Source: Litchfieldella qijiaojingensis
Lineage (GTDB): Bacteria; Pseudomonadota; Gammaproteobacteria; Pseudomonadales; Halomonadaceae
Length of the DNA: 64,000 bases
NCBI RefSeq assembly: GCF_014651875.1
Contig: NZ_BMXS01000014.1
Span: 64,372-128,371 of the forward strand
Direction: 5' to 3'
The notes under the pieces were generated by a model that ran no database searches, had not been told where the DNA came from, and was given only the letters and a program-made list of their open reading frames with translations. Positions within the stretch are counted from its first letter, which is position 1. The number at the start of each line of letters is the position of its first letter. Position numbers and translations under genes: made by a program. Of the stretch, positions 26,682 through 35,826 are shown piece after piece.

Positions 26682-28151
26682 ATGGGTTTCTATAACATGC
26701 TGAAAGATATGTGTTTTTCCAGCCATTTATGGATAAGCGGACGGGCCTGTGAGGCTGTTTCCGGCAAGCAGTTCGATTGCTTGTCTCCGCGTGACGGGAA
26801 GCTGTTGGTCCGGGTGGCGGAAGGCGATGAAGATGACATCGGCGTAGCCGTCAAGGCTGCCAGGGCAGCATCGGGTTCGTGGGCGCGCCAGAGTCCCAAG
26901 CAGCGTCGTCGCTACCTGCTCCAGCTTGCTGACATCATCGAGTCCCATCAGGACGAGCTCGCTCTCTTGGAAAGCCTTGATACGGGAAAGCCGATCACCC
27001 ACGCAAAACGTGATGACATCCCCCTTTCGATCAACTGCTTGCGCTTCTATGCCGAGGCCATCGACAAACACTATGACGAAATCGCCCCAACGGCGTCGGA
27101 TGTGCTGGCCACCATAAGGCGCGAGCCATTGGGAGTCGTCGGCGCGGTCGTGCCGTGGAACTTTCCCCTGATGATTGCCTGCTGGAAGGTGGCGCCAGCC
27201 TTGGCCGCCGGCAACACGGTGGTCCTGAAGCCGGCGGAGCAATCACCCCTGACTGCTATCCGGCTTGCCGAGTTGGCGACTGCCGCCGGGTTGCCTGATG
27301 GGGTGATCAATGTGGTGCCTGGCTATGGCGAGACGGCTGGTGCGGCGCTGGGCCGCCACCCTGATGTCGACGCAATCAGCTTTACCGGCTCGGGGCCGGT
27401 AGGCCGCCTGTTCCTGAGCTATGCCGCAGAATCCAATATGAAGGCAGTCTTCCTGGAGTGTGGAGGAAAGAGTCCGCAAATCGTATTCGACGATGCCGAC
27501 GACTTGGACAAGGCAGCCCAGGCCGTGGCGCAGGGGATCTGTTACAACCAGGGGCAGGTCTGTAGTGCCGGCTCGCGCCTGCTGGTTCAGCACTCGATCG
27601 CCGATGAATTCATCGATCGAGTGCTCTCTCACGTTGATGCCTGGTCGCTAGGGGACCCGCTGGACCCGGCAACCAGGATGGGGGCCCTCATCGAGTCGAA
27701 GCATCTGGAACGGGTGCAACGATTCATCGACATTGGCCGTGAAGAAGGCGCAACCCTCATTTCCGAGGGTAAGCGTCATAGTCCTTGTGAGGGTGGCTTC
27801 TATTTACCTTCCACTATCTTCGACCATGTCCAGAAGGACATGACTCTCGCTCAAGAAGAGATTTTCGGCCCAGTGCTTGCTGTGACTCGCTTTAAAGACG
27901 AGGCCGAGGCATTGGAGCTTGCCAACGCCACCCGTTTCGGCCTGGCAGCGGCCGTCTGGACATCTTCGCTTTCTCGTGCACATCGAATATCGCGGGACAT
28001 CAAGGCCGGCACGGTCTGGGTCAATAACTATGATGGCAGCGATATTACCGTCCCCTTCGGTGGTTTCGGCGAATCCGGGAACGGGAGAGACAAATCTCTG
28101 CATGCTCTCGACAAGATGTCGCAACTGAAGAGCACTTGGATACAGTTCTAA
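26682..28151 (+). CDS. NAD(P)-dependent aldehyde dehydrogenase (PuuC-like)
   Basis: 489 residues of the ALDH superfamily. GVVGAVVPWNFPLMIACWK, FTGSGPVG, the general base Glu259 in FLECGGKSP and nucleophile Cys294 in GQVCSAGSRL are all present with the usual spacing. The closest functional type by sequence style and neighbours is gamma-glutamyl-aminobutyraldehyde dehydrogenase. Start is uncertain among Met codons 1, 6 and 10 of the longest frame; none has a strong ribosome binding site. Confidence 0.88.
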   Translation: MGFYNMLKDMCFSSHLWISGRACEAVSGKQFDCLSPRDGKLLVRVAEGDEDDIGVAVKAARAASGSWARQSPKQRRRYLLQLADIIESHQDELALLESLDTGKPITHAKRDDIPLSINCLRFYAEAIDKHYDEIAPTASDVLATIRREPLGVVGAVVPWNFPLMIACWKVAPALAAGNTVVLKPAEQSPLTAIRLAELATAAGLPDGVINVVPGYGETAGAALGRHPDVDAISFTGSGPVGRLFLSYAAESNMKAVFLECGGKSPQIVFDDADDLDKAAQAVAQGICYNQGQVCSAGSRLLVQHSIADEFIDRVLSHVDAWSLGDPLDPATRMGALIESKHLERVQRFIDIGREEGATLISEGKRHSPCEGGFYLPSTIFDHVQKDMTLAQEEIFGPVLAVTRFKDEAEALELANATRFGLAAAVWTSSLSRAHRISRDIKAGTVWVNNYDGSDITVPFGGFGESGNGRDKSLHALDKMSQLKSTWIQF

Positions 28152-28164
28152 CCGGGATGGGGTC

Positions 28165-28854
28165 ATGAAGATTTCTTCTGCCATATTGCTGCTGCATAGC
28201 CGACAGGATTCGGCGGGAACGCTACCTGAATTGCTGGACAGCTTGTCCATCGAAGTCGAAATAGCCTATATCGACCAACCACTGCCGACCCCCGCGGAAG
28301 AGCAGCTCGTCGTGGTCATGGGGTCCATAGAGTCAGCCTACGACCACACCTTGCCATGGTTAACTCGGGAGCTGAAATGGCTGAAATCGCTCACTGACAG
28401 AGACCATCCGGTGCTCGGCATTTGCTTTGGCAGTCAGCTACTTGCCAGGGCACTTGGCGGTGAGACGTACCGTAACCATGCAGCGGAGATTGGCTGGATA
28501 CCTGTCAGGACTACTGATACTCGCCTGTTATCCAGTGGTCCATGGTTCAACTTCCATTTTGATGCTTTCCATGCTCCTGTCCATGCCACGCTATTGGCCA
28601 GTACCGACATGGCGCATCAGGCATTCATTCACCGCAGCCAGGTTGGGGTGCAGTTTCATCCGGAAATCACTCCTGAGATGTTCGACTCCTGGCTGGCGGC
28701 ATGGGATGCCACTGAGTCTGGACGTGCTTATCTTGCTCGCTCTGGTGATATGCCCCTTCGGCTCAGAGAACAAATCGTCGATCATGAGAAAGATAATCGG
28801 AAGAGATTCAAGGAATTTCTGGTAAGTATGATCGAAAGAATGACGGACAGTTGA
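28165..28854 (+). CDS. Class I glutamine amidotransferase (GATase1), gamma-glutamyl hydrolase-like
   Basis: 229 residues. Cys87 in GICFGSQLLARALGG and the His165-x-Glu167 pair in VQFHPEITPEM form the class I triad. It stands alone rather than fused to a synthase domain, as in PuuD-type gamma-glutamyl hydrolases and GuaA-like free domains. Located between the aldehyde dehydrogenase and P450, it may remove the glutamyl group added by the GS-like ligase. Confidence 0.8.
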   Translation: MKISSAILLLHSRQDSAGTLPELLDSLSIEVEIAYIDQPLPTPAEEQLVVVMGSIESAYDHTLPWLTRELKWLKSLTDRDHPVLGICFGSQLLARALGGETYRNHAAEIGWIPVRTTDTRLLSSGPWFNFHFDAFHAPVHATLLASTDMAHQAFIHRSQVGVQFHPEITPEMFDSWLAAWDATESGRAYLARSGDMPLRLREQIVDHEKDNRKRFKEFLVSMIERMTDS

Positions 28855-28887
28855 AAGTGTTTATCATAAAAATGTAAAGGTGAAGTC

Positions 28888-30096
28888 ATGAATATTGCGG
28901 CTCAACCACAGTTGGATAGCGACTACCTTGATGTATCTGATCCCAGCTTCGTTATTCACTCTCAAGAAGTGCATGACGCTCGGGAGAGAAACTGGTTCGC
29001 CAGAACGAACTATGGTCTCGCCATTCTTCGATATGAAGAAATGAAGCAATTGCTACGTCACCCGAAGCTTCGGCAGGGTAGTGCTGCGTGGCCCCGTCAT
29101 AACGGTGTGACAGAAGGACCGTTCTCCGATTGGTGGAACCATGTGTTGTTGAACCTTGAGGGAAGCGACCATGCGAGGTTACGCAGACTGGTAAACCCTG
29201 CTTTCTCTCCCAAAATGTTGGAAAAGATGAATCCTCGCTTCCAAGCGCTGGCCGAGGAGCTCATCGATGCCATGTCTGCTCGTGGTCATTGCGAATTCAT
29301 GAGCGAGTTCGCCGAACCCTACGCAGCGCGTGTCATATGCATCATGTTGGGTCTGCCTGAAACCGAGTGGAAAAAAATCGCAGGCTGGTCATCTACCTTA
29401 GGTCTCGCGTTAGGTGTAACCCTGAAGCAGGATCTTCCGCGCATCGAGAAGGCGCTGGAAGGTCTTTATCAATATGCCGATCAGCTCATCGATGATCGAC
29501 TTCGAGATCCTGGCGAAGACTTCGTGACACGGCTGGTGCTGGCTCAGCGTGACGATGACGCCATGAGTCGCGATGAGCTGCGTGTCATGCTGGTACTGCT
29601 GATCTTCGGGGGGATGGATACGACACGCAATCAGCTCGGTTTGGCCATGGAGTCTTTCATGCAGCATCCTGAACAATGGGAACTTCTCGCCGAACGGCCC
29701 GAGCTTTCCGGCAACGCTGTAGCCGAGGTCATGCGGACCAACCCGACCGTTACCTGGGTAACCCGTGAGGCCGTGGAAGACTTTGAATACCAAGGGCTCT
29801 CGATAGCGAAAGGCACGACAGTGCATTTGTTCTCCCAGGCCGCCGGAACCGATCCTCGCGCCATGCCTAGCCCGGAATTCAATATCGCAGAGGAACACCC
29901 ACCCCATTTCGGGTTTGGTGGAGGTGCACACCATTGTTTGGGCCATTTCATCGCCAAGAGCGATATGAGCATCGCTCTCCCTCTGCTAGCCAAAAGACTG
30001 TGTCAGGTACGGCTTGATGGGGATGCGACCTGGTTGCCGCGGAGTGGTAATACTGGTCCTGTTACCATGCCGCTGGCCTTCAGAGTCCGCGCGTGA
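28888..30096 (+). CDS. Cytochrome P450
   Basis: 402 residues, typical of soluble bacterial P450s. The heme loop FGFGGGAHHCLG places the thiolate at Cys350; the I-helix reads FGGMDTTRNQ (acid-Thr pair), and AEVMRTNPT supplies the ExxR motif (EVMR). The ferredoxin on the opposite strand and the reductase immediately downstream complete a three-component class I system. Likely hydroxylates or opens the ring of the imported amine; substrate unproven. Confidence 0.93.
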   Translation: MNIAAQPQLDSDYLDVSDPSFVIHSQEVHDARERNWFARTNYGLAILRYEEMKQLLRHPKLRQGSAAWPRHNGVTEGPFSDWWNHVLLNLEGSDHARLRRLVNPAFSPKMLEKMNPRFQALAEELIDAMSARGHCEFMSEFAEPYAARVICIMLGLPETEWKKIAGWSSTLGLALGVTLKQDLPRIEKALEGLYQYADQLIDDRLRDPGEDFVTRLVLAQRDDDAMSRDELRVMLVLLIFGGMDTTRNQLGLAMESFMQHPEQWELLAERPELSGNAVAEVMRTNPTVTWVTREAVEDFEYQGLSIAKGTTVHLFSQAAGTDPRAMPSPEFNIAEEHPPHFGFGGGAHHCLGHFIAKSDMSIALPLLAKRLCQVRLDGDATWLPRSGNTGPVTMPLAFRVRA

Positions 30097-30114
30097 TCAC
30101 GGGAGGTAGGTCGT

Positions 30115-31368
30115 ATGTCATCGTCGATCGTCATTGTCGGTAGCTCTTTGGCGGGTTTGCGCAGTGCTGAGCAACTGCGCAGCCAGGGTTGGTCAGGACC
30201 GATCACCCTGGTAGGGGAAGAAGAGTACTTGCCCTACAACCGACCTCCGCTTTCCAAGCAGGCCCTGGTCGATGCCAGTCGTCAGCCTGTGGAAGCCATG
30301 CATGAAAAACTGGCCTTTGCCCTTAAGCCGCGCTTGGGTGAAATCAAATGGCTATTGGGTAGACGAGCCATCTCATCTGATTTGAAGAAGCAGCAGATTG
30401 CATTCGATGATGGCAATACACTTCGCTATAGCGGTTTGGTAATTGCCACTGGGCTACGTGCAAGACAACTGCCGCTATCCGGTGGCGAATCACGGCGTTA
30501 TCGCATCCGCACGTTGAACGATGCCTGGCGACTTGGCCAGGTACTGAAAAAAGGGTGCCGTATCGCCATCGCCGGTGCTGGCTTCATAGGCTGTGAGCTA
30601 GCAGCCACAGCTCGCAAGCTGGGCTGTCACGTAACGGTCGTCGATGCCGCTAAAGCACCGTTGATCAACGTACTGGGAAAAGCCTTCTCAGAGGGGTTGC
30701 TGGCCTATCATCGTTCTCACGGCGTCGAGCTTTATCTGGACTCCCAGATATCCGAGATAAAGCATGATCCTGACGGTGGCCCCCTGTGCCTGAGGTTGAC
30801 TGATGAGACGGTTATCGATGCCGATATATTGGTCGAGGCAGTGGGAGCGGCGCCGAACACGGAATGGTTGGTTGGAAACGGCTTAGACCTCGACAATGGT
30901 GTGCTATGCCATAGCGACCTGATGCTCCCGGGGTATCCCAATGTCATCGCCGTAGGAGACATAGCGCGTTTCAAGAATCCCCTTTTCGATGACTCACCTC
31001 GCAGGATTGAGCACTGGAATATTGCCGCGGAAACGGCTCGATGTGGTGTCGCCAGCCTCTTGTGCCACCTTGAGGGGGAGAGGGCGCCTGCACATGCAGC
31101 CCCAAGGCCCATTGTCCCTTCGTTCTGGAGCGATCAGTTTGACGTCAAGATTCAGGGGATTGGCATGCCATCACTTGGCGATACCGTGAAGCCTATCGCA
31201 GGAAGCCTGGATGCACCGTTCACTAGTGGAGAGACATTTTCCCTGGGATATTATCGCGATGGGACCTTGATCGGTATCGCATCCATCAATGGAGAAAAGC
31301 AACAGCCACTTTATCGCAAGATGTTGCTCGATGAGCGGGAGAGGCTTCAAGCTGTTGGTGCTGCGTGA
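30115..31368 (+). CDS. NAD(P)H-dependent ferredoxin reductase (FAD)
   Basis: 417 residues. Two dinucleotide folds are visible: VIVGSSLAGLRSAEQLR at the N-terminus for FAD (last Gly pattern GxSxAG) and IAIAGAGFIGCELAATARKLG for NAD(P)H; NVIAVGDIAR is the FAD-binding GD motif. This is the oxygenase-coupled reductase family (rhodocoxin/putidaredoxin reductase). It follows the P450 by 18 bases, with GGGAGG before its ATG. Confidence 0.92.
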   Translation: MSSSIVIVGSSLAGLRSAEQLRSQGWSGPITLVGEEEYLPYNRPPLSKQALVDASRQPVEAMHEKLAFALKPRLGEIKWLLGRRAISSDLKKQQIAFDDGNTLRYSGLVIATGLRARQLPLSGGESRRYRIRTLNDAWRLGQVLKKGCRIAIAGAGFIGCELAATARKLGCHVTVVDAAKAPLINVLGKAFSEGLLAYHRSHGVELYLDSQISEIKHDPDGGPLCLRLTDETVIDADILVEAVGAAPNTEWLVGNGLDLDNGVLCHSDLMLPGYPNVIAVGDIARFKNPLFDDSPRRIEHWNIAAETARCGVASLLCHLEGERAPAHAAPRPIVPSFWSDQFDVKIQGIGMPSLGDTVKPIAGSLDAPFTSGETFSLGYYRDGTLIGIASINGEKQQPLYRKMLLDERERLQAVGAA

Positions 31369-31446
31369 TATCAAGCAGAATATCAAATCCGATTATTGCT
31401 GATTGTATCAAGCTTTTCATGGTTAACATTGCAGCGGTCAAATGAA

Positions 31447-32214
31447 ATGAAGATTTGTATATTTGAAAATGGTCTGGTTCCTGATGACCTGAAGCCAGTC
31501 CATGGCTCATATCCAGAGATGATCATGCGTTGGCTTAGCCCCAGCCTGCCTGAGGCGATTTTTCATTCATGTTCACCAGTGTTGGGGGAGCCATTACCCT
31601 TTCCTGACACCTATGATGGTTACATTTTGTCCGGATCTCGTCATAGCAGCTACGATGAGCTGTTATGGATGCAGCCCATGCGAGCGCTTCTTCGTCAGGT
31701 AAAAGATATTAATCGTCCGATATTTGGCATCTGCTTCGGGCATCAAATCATGGTAGATGCCTTTGGAGGCCTGACGCAAAAAGCGAAAAACGGCTGGGGT
31801 GTCGGGGTCCAAAAATATTATTCCTCCCTCTCCAGCGAGTGCTTCTCAACAGGAGCATTTGTTTTTCACCAAGATCAAGTTGCAATACTACCTCCTGAAG
31901 CCAAAGTGATAGGTGGGTCAGAGCATTGCCCTAACGGTATTATCCAATATGATTTTCCGGCGCTTTCCGTACAGTTTCATCCAGAATTCAGCCGCGAATA
32001 TGTGAGAGAATTGGCTGTTCGATACTCAGGCTCTACGATACCTGAAGTCACGTGCCGGTCTGCCATCAACAGCTTGGATGAAATCTCGGTCGATAGCTCG
32101 CCATTGGCGGCCTATGTTACCGACTTCTTTAGACGGTGGACTGAACCGTCCCAAGTTTTTAGACACTCGGAAGGCATTTTTCCAGCAACGTCAACCAGTG
32201 TCGGGCGCAATTGA
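31447..32214 (+). CDS. Second class I glutamine amidotransferase-like protein
   Basis: 255 residues from the ATG directly behind AAATGA; the frame is open upstream but the homologous part begins MKICIFENG. Cys96 in GICFGHQIMVDAFGG and His178-x-Glu180 in VQFHPEFSREYV complete the triad. It differs considerably from the first amidotransferase of this locus, so the two are paralogues with perhaps different substrates. Composition is AT-richer than the P450 genes. It is the last recognisable gene of the catabolic set. Confidence 0.78.
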   Translation: MKICIFENGLVPDDLKPVHGSYPEMIMRWLSPSLPEAIFHSCSPVLGEPLPFPDTYDGYILSGSRHSSYDELLWMQPMRALLRQVKDINRPIFGICFGHQIMVDAFGGLTQKAKNGWGVGVQKYYSSLSSECFSTGAFVFHQDQVAILPPEAKVIGGSEHCPNGIIQYDFPALSVQFHPEFSREYVRELAVRYSGSTIPEVTCRSAINSLDEISVDSSPLAAYVTDFFRRWTEPSQVFRHSEGIFPATSTSVGRN

Positions 32215-32226
32215 CGGCCGTGTAGA

Positions 32227-32652
32227 GTGGATGTCCCGAGCTATGCCAACCAGAATAGCGACCTAGACAATGCTATCCGGGCGCTGATCAAGAGAGCCAT
32301 GACAGCCCAACATCGCAATACCCAGCTTGCCGCACAGGTCAGACAGATCCTCGAGACGGCACCCGAAGAGATGCTGCCGATGACCTACCAGCAACTCGCC
32401 GAGATGCTGGCACTAGAGCCACCGCGCACCATCCACCGTGTCGCCTTGGGGCTAGAAGAGCTAATGCGCGAGGACGCCGAGCAGGGGCGGCCCTTCATCG
32501 CCGCACTGGTCGTCAGTCGCAGGGGCGAGGGCCTGCCAGCCAAGGGGTTCTTCGACCTCGCCGTCGAGCTGGGACGCTTCCCGGCCGAGCCGGCGCAGCA
32601 TTCTGAGGCCTACCAAGCCGAGTTCCGTCAGGCCATGGCCCAGCGAGGGTGA
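32227..32652 (+). CDS. Small helix-rich protein of unknown function, possible wHTH
   Basis: Up to 141 residues from a GTG; an internal ATG at 32299 is an alternative. The middle reads MTYQQLAEMLALEPPRTIHRVALGLEELMRED, which has the look of a winged-helix, and the C-terminus FIAALVVSRRGEGLPAKGFFDLAVELGRF is a conserved-looking segment I have no name for. It precedes the ATPase and nuclease-like genes by 111 bases and may be their third component. Confidence 0.5.
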   Translation: MDVPSYANQNSDLDNAIRALIKRAMTAQHRNTQLAAQVRQILETAPEEMLPMTYQQLAEMLALEPPRTIHRVALGLEELMREDAEQGRPFIAALVVSRRGEGLPAKGFFDLAVELGRFPAEPAQHSEAYQAEFRQAMAQRG

Positions 32653-32763
32653 ATGGGCCTTCTCCACATCCGCTACCGTGGCTGGAAACCAGCAACGGTC
32701 GACCGCACTTTGCTAACATGCCAAACTGCAGAATTCGGTTGACTGCTGCTGAGAAGCCCCTGA

Positions 32764-33984
32764 ATGAAGCTCAAGTACCTGACATTGGAGAACTTTCGCG
32801 CCAAGCCATCGTTGTCGATGAAGCTGGGGCAGCGTCTGACCCTGTTGATGGGGGCCAATGGCAGTGGCAAGACGACCTTGCTGGATGGTATTGCCATCGG
32901 GCTTGGCGAGATCCTGACCTACCTGCCGAGCGTATCCGGCATGACCTTCAAGAAGCAGGGCGACATTCATCAGCGGGATAACCATCTGGCGCCCTATACC
33001 CGAATTACCCTGGAGACCTCTCAAGGCCTGGCCTGGGACCGATTGCAAAGGCGCGATAACAGCAGGAAGACGGCTGGCGAGATTCCCCCGGGGCTCGGCG
33101 TCAAGGCACTCAAGCAGCATCTGGATAATACCGTCATCGATCCCTGGGCAGCCGGTGAATCCTTCGAGCTGCCTGTATTCGCTTACTATGGCGTCAGCCG
33201 CGCCCTACTGGATCTGCCCTCGAGTCGCAAGGGCTTTCCCAAGTCCCACGAACGCTTCGATGCCCTGGCCAATGCACTGAATGCCGATACGCGCTTCAAG
33301 TCGGCCTTCGTCTGGTTCTACAACAAGGAGAACGAGGAGCACCGGCTGCAGAAGCAGCACAAGAGCTTCGACGTAACCCTGCCTGAGCTGGATGCCGTAC
33401 GCCGCGCCATCATGCGGCTGTTCCCCGACCTCTCCGAGCCGCATATCGAGCTCAATCCGCTGCGCTTTGCAGTCAAGCAGCAGGGGGAATGGTTGAACAT
33501 CGCCCAACTCAGCGATGGCTATCAGACGCTGCTGGGGTTGGTCATTGACCTCAGCTCACGCATGGCGATGGCTAACCCTCACCTGGATGATCCGCTGGCG
33601 TCGGAAGCGGTGGTAATGATCGACGAAGTCGATCTTCACCTGCATCCCGAATGGCAACAGCGGGTGGTGGGTGACCTGCTGGCAACCTTTCCCAACACCC
33701 AGTTCATCGTCACCACCCACAGCCCCTTCATCGTCGAGGCGCTCAACAACCATCTCAAGCGCAGCCAGATCGACGGCTTGGAGATCCCCAGCGATGATAT
33801 TCGGTCGCTATTGCCGTTGTCACCAGAAGAGGTGGCTGCCTATTTCATCACGCCTAGCGACGCCCACTCGCTGATGGCCCCCGACGTGGGGCTGCTCGAC
33901 GACAAGCTCCTTAGCCACTTCAACGATATCAATCGCCTCTACGATGAGATGCGCGATATCCAGTGGGAGCATCGCGCTTCATGA
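32764..33984 (+). CDS. AAA-type (AAA_21) ATPase, defence-associated style
   Basis: 406 residues. Walker A is GANGSGKTTLLDGIAIG; Walker B and the following His form VVMIDEVDLHLHPEWQQ...FIVTTHSPFIVEAL, the SMC/OLD-like ABC ATPase pattern found in Septu PtuA, retron Eco8 and similar anti-phage ATPases. There is no TOPRIM or HNH in the chain itself. Its TGA overlaps the ATG of the next gene (ATGA), so the two are translationally coupled and probably form one complex. Confidence 0.75.
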   Translation: MKLKYLTLENFRAKPSLSMKLGQRLTLLMGANGSGKTTLLDGIAIGLGEILTYLPSVSGMTFKKQGDIHQRDNHLAPYTRITLETSQGLAWDRLQRRDNSRKTAGEIPPGLGVKALKQHLDNTVIDPWAAGESFELPVFAYYGVSRALLDLPSSRKGFPKSHERFDALANALNADTRFKSAFVWFYNKENEEHRLQKQHKSFDVTLPELDAVRRAIMRLFPDLSEPHIELNPLRFAVKQQGEWLNIAQLSDGYQTLLGLVIDLSSRMAMANPHLDDPLASEAVVMIDEVDLHLHPEWQQRVVGDLLATFPNTQFIVTTHSPFIVEALNNHLKRSQIDGLEIPSDDIRSLLPLSPEEVAAYFITPSDAHSLMAPDVGLLDDKLLSHFNDINRLYDEMRDIQWEHRAS

Positions 33985-34478
33985 ATCTTGGGAAGTACCA
34001 GAACTGTGCTTGTCGGAAGATGGGTAATACCCAGCCGCTGTGCCTCGAGGTACTGACGCTCGGTGAGCAGGGCAAGCAAGTCCGTCTGATGCCCAAGGCA
34101 GGGGAGCAGGCTGTCGCGGTGGTACTCGATGGCTGCGTATTGTGCGATAACCAACCAAAATGTGATGGCCTTTTCCTGTGGCAGGGCAATCAACGCAACG
34201 CCGCCGTACTGGTCGAGTTGAAGGGTGCCGGTGATATTCCCCACGCCTTCGAACAACTGGCCTATATGCAGCGTTATCGACAGGAATATCGGGAGTTAGT
34301 GGACTATCTGCATGTCGAAGCCCGCGGGCGCGTGATGGAAAAGGCCGTTGTCGTTACCAATGGCATGCTTTCCAAGCCGGAGCGTGAGCGGCTGGAAGAC
34401 CATCATGGTATTCGGGTGATGGCAGTGTTGCACTGCGAGGCGACCTCACCAATTCCCGACTTGCGTGATTATCTGTAG
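33981..34478 (+). CDS. Putative PD-(D/E)XK-fold partner of the ATPase
   Basis: 165 residues. Asp62 in KCDGLFLW and the Glu79-x-Lys81 of VLVELKG, followed by a helix with Gln (AFEQLAYMQRYRQEY), have the order of a PD-(D/E)XK nuclease core. A cluster of Cys (NCACRK near the start, GCVLCDNQPKC before the Asp) might bind a metal. Overlap with the ATPase gene suggests an ATPase-controlled nuclease pair. The fold call is by motif only and needs structure prediction. Confidence 0.55.
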   Translation: MNLGKYQNCACRKMGNTQPLCLEVLTLGEQGKQVRLMPKAGEQAVAVVLDGCVLCDNQPKCDGLFLWQGNQRNAAVLVELKGAGDIPHAFEQLAYMQRYRQEYRELVDYLHVEARGRVMEKAVVVTNGMLSKPERERLEDHHGIRVMAVLHCEATSPIPDLRDYL

Positions 34479-34842
34479 TCGATGATTGTGCCCTCAACCT
34501 CCATCTCCACCATCCGATGGCTGCTGCAAACTGTGGCTGTAGTAGCCGCCTTGCCAACTGAATGACTGCTTAGTGGGTCTGGAAGAGCCGCCGCATCCAT
34601 GTCTCCCCGATTGACACTTCCTCGCGTTCATAGAGAGGCTAAGGGCAGCGCCGCATAGGCGTCCCCGTCCACGGAAAGGGCTGCGCCCATTGCTTCATAT
34701 CGACTACTCCATACGACTCCCAGCCTGGCTGGCGGACACAGGCGCATGGAGGGAATCGTATGACCACTCATCCCCGGCGAGACGCCACGTAACACGGCCG
34801 CTTCAACCTCGAACAGCAGCGCAAGCGCGCCACGGAGCTGCT
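34479..34842. other. Intergenic, no supported gene
   Basis: Neither strand shows a frame with a ribosome binding site and a plausible protein. This stretch separates the putative defence pair from the nitrilase operon and ends in a gene scrap, so it may be a junction. Confidence 0.4.
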
Positions 34843-34922
34843 GCCTCATCAGGTGCATCCGCCCAGAATAGTTTCGAGAACCTGGACCTTGATGGTGACG
34901 GCCGAATTTCCCGAGAAAGGTT
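34843..34922 (+). pseudogene. EF-hand protein scrap
   Basis: The plus-strand frame reads ASAQNSFENLDLDGDGRISRE, containing the EF-hand calcium loop DLDGDGRIS with Asp at loop positions 1, 3 and 5. It is cut off on both sides and lacks a start, and runs into the 3' end of the convergent nitrilase gene. Probably the remains of a secreted EF-hand protein. Confidence 0.5.
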
Positions 34923-34928
34923 GGTCGT

Positions 34929-35816
34929 TCATCGCCCCGGCTTCCATTGGCGTGGATCGATCCGGCCCTCGTACATTGGCAGTTCCAGTACTGGGTCGTC
35001 TTCTCGGAATTGCGACCATACGCGGTTCAAGCCCGCAGTGCCGAAGGTGCGCACACGCTCCACCTCATCCAGGTTCAGAACATCGGTGAGGATGCCAGAG
35101 GTCGCCCCCGGCATCCGCGTGCGGACGTGGCCTTCGGGGTCGACGATGAGGCTCTGGCCCTCGCCGGAGGGCGTGGCCGCGTTCGCGCTGACCATGAACA
35201 CCTGGTTGAAGATGGCATTGGCCTGCACCAGCACCTGCTCCTGGGCGCGGTCGCAGGTGGAGGTGGCGACCTGGTTGATGACCACATCGGCCCCTAGCCA
35301 GGCCAGTTGCCGTACCACTTCGGGAAACCAGATGTCGTAACAGATCGCCAGGCCGACCCGACCTACCCCGGGAATATCGAACACCTCGAAGCGATTTCCC
35401 GGCCGATAGGGCTCGTAGGGGCGCCAGGGGAAACACTTGCGGTAGGCTGCCACCCGCTCGCCTTCGGGCGAGTACACCGGTGCGGTGTTGTACAGGTGGC
35501 CATCCTCGCCCCGTTCGCAGACCGTGCCCGGCAGCAACCAGATACCCAAGTTGCGGGCGATACGCGCCAGATGCCGGTTACGGGGGCCGTCGATCGGTTC
35601 GGCGGCGGCTTCCAACTGCGCACGTCGCTGCTCTGGGGTGCCGGTGGCACCACAGAGATGGATCTCCGGGTAAACCACCATCCTTGGTTGTTCGAACTCG
35701 GGCCCGAAGTCGCTCAAGTGCTCAGCCAGCTCGGCCTCGAAGTCCCGTAGCTCGGCGTCCATGCCGGGCTGACGGGAGGCTTCCTGGACCAGCAGGACGG
35801 GCAAGTATCTTGGCAT
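34929..35816 (-). CDS. Carbon-nitrogen hydrolase (nitrilase superfamily)
   Basis: 295 residues with the catalytic Glu in VVYPEIHLCG, Lys in AAYRKCFPW and Cys in VGLAICYDIWFPE, the Glu-Lys-Cys triad of the superfamily. It is likely an aliphatic amidase or N-carbamoyl-type amidohydrolase, not a true nitrile hydrolase; the substrate is unknown. It lies 10 bases after the APC permease gene on the same strand, which suggests an imported amide or amine. Confidence 0.88.
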   Translation of the reverse strand: MPRYLPVLLVQEASRQPGMDAELRDFEAELAEHLSDFGPEFEQPRMVVYPEIHLCGATGTPEQRRAQLEAAAEPIDGPRNRHLARIARNLGIWLLPGTVCERGEDGHLYNTAPVYSPEGERVAAYRKCFPWRPYEPYRPGNRFEVFDIPGVGRVGLAICYDIWFPEVVRQLAWLGADVVINQVATSTCDRAQEQVLVQANAIFNQVFMVSANAATPSGEGQSLIVDPEGHVRTRMPGATSGILTDVLNLDEVERVRTFGTAGLNRVWSQFREDDPVLELPMYEGRIDPRQWKPGR

Positions 35817-35826
35817 GGGGGCTCCA

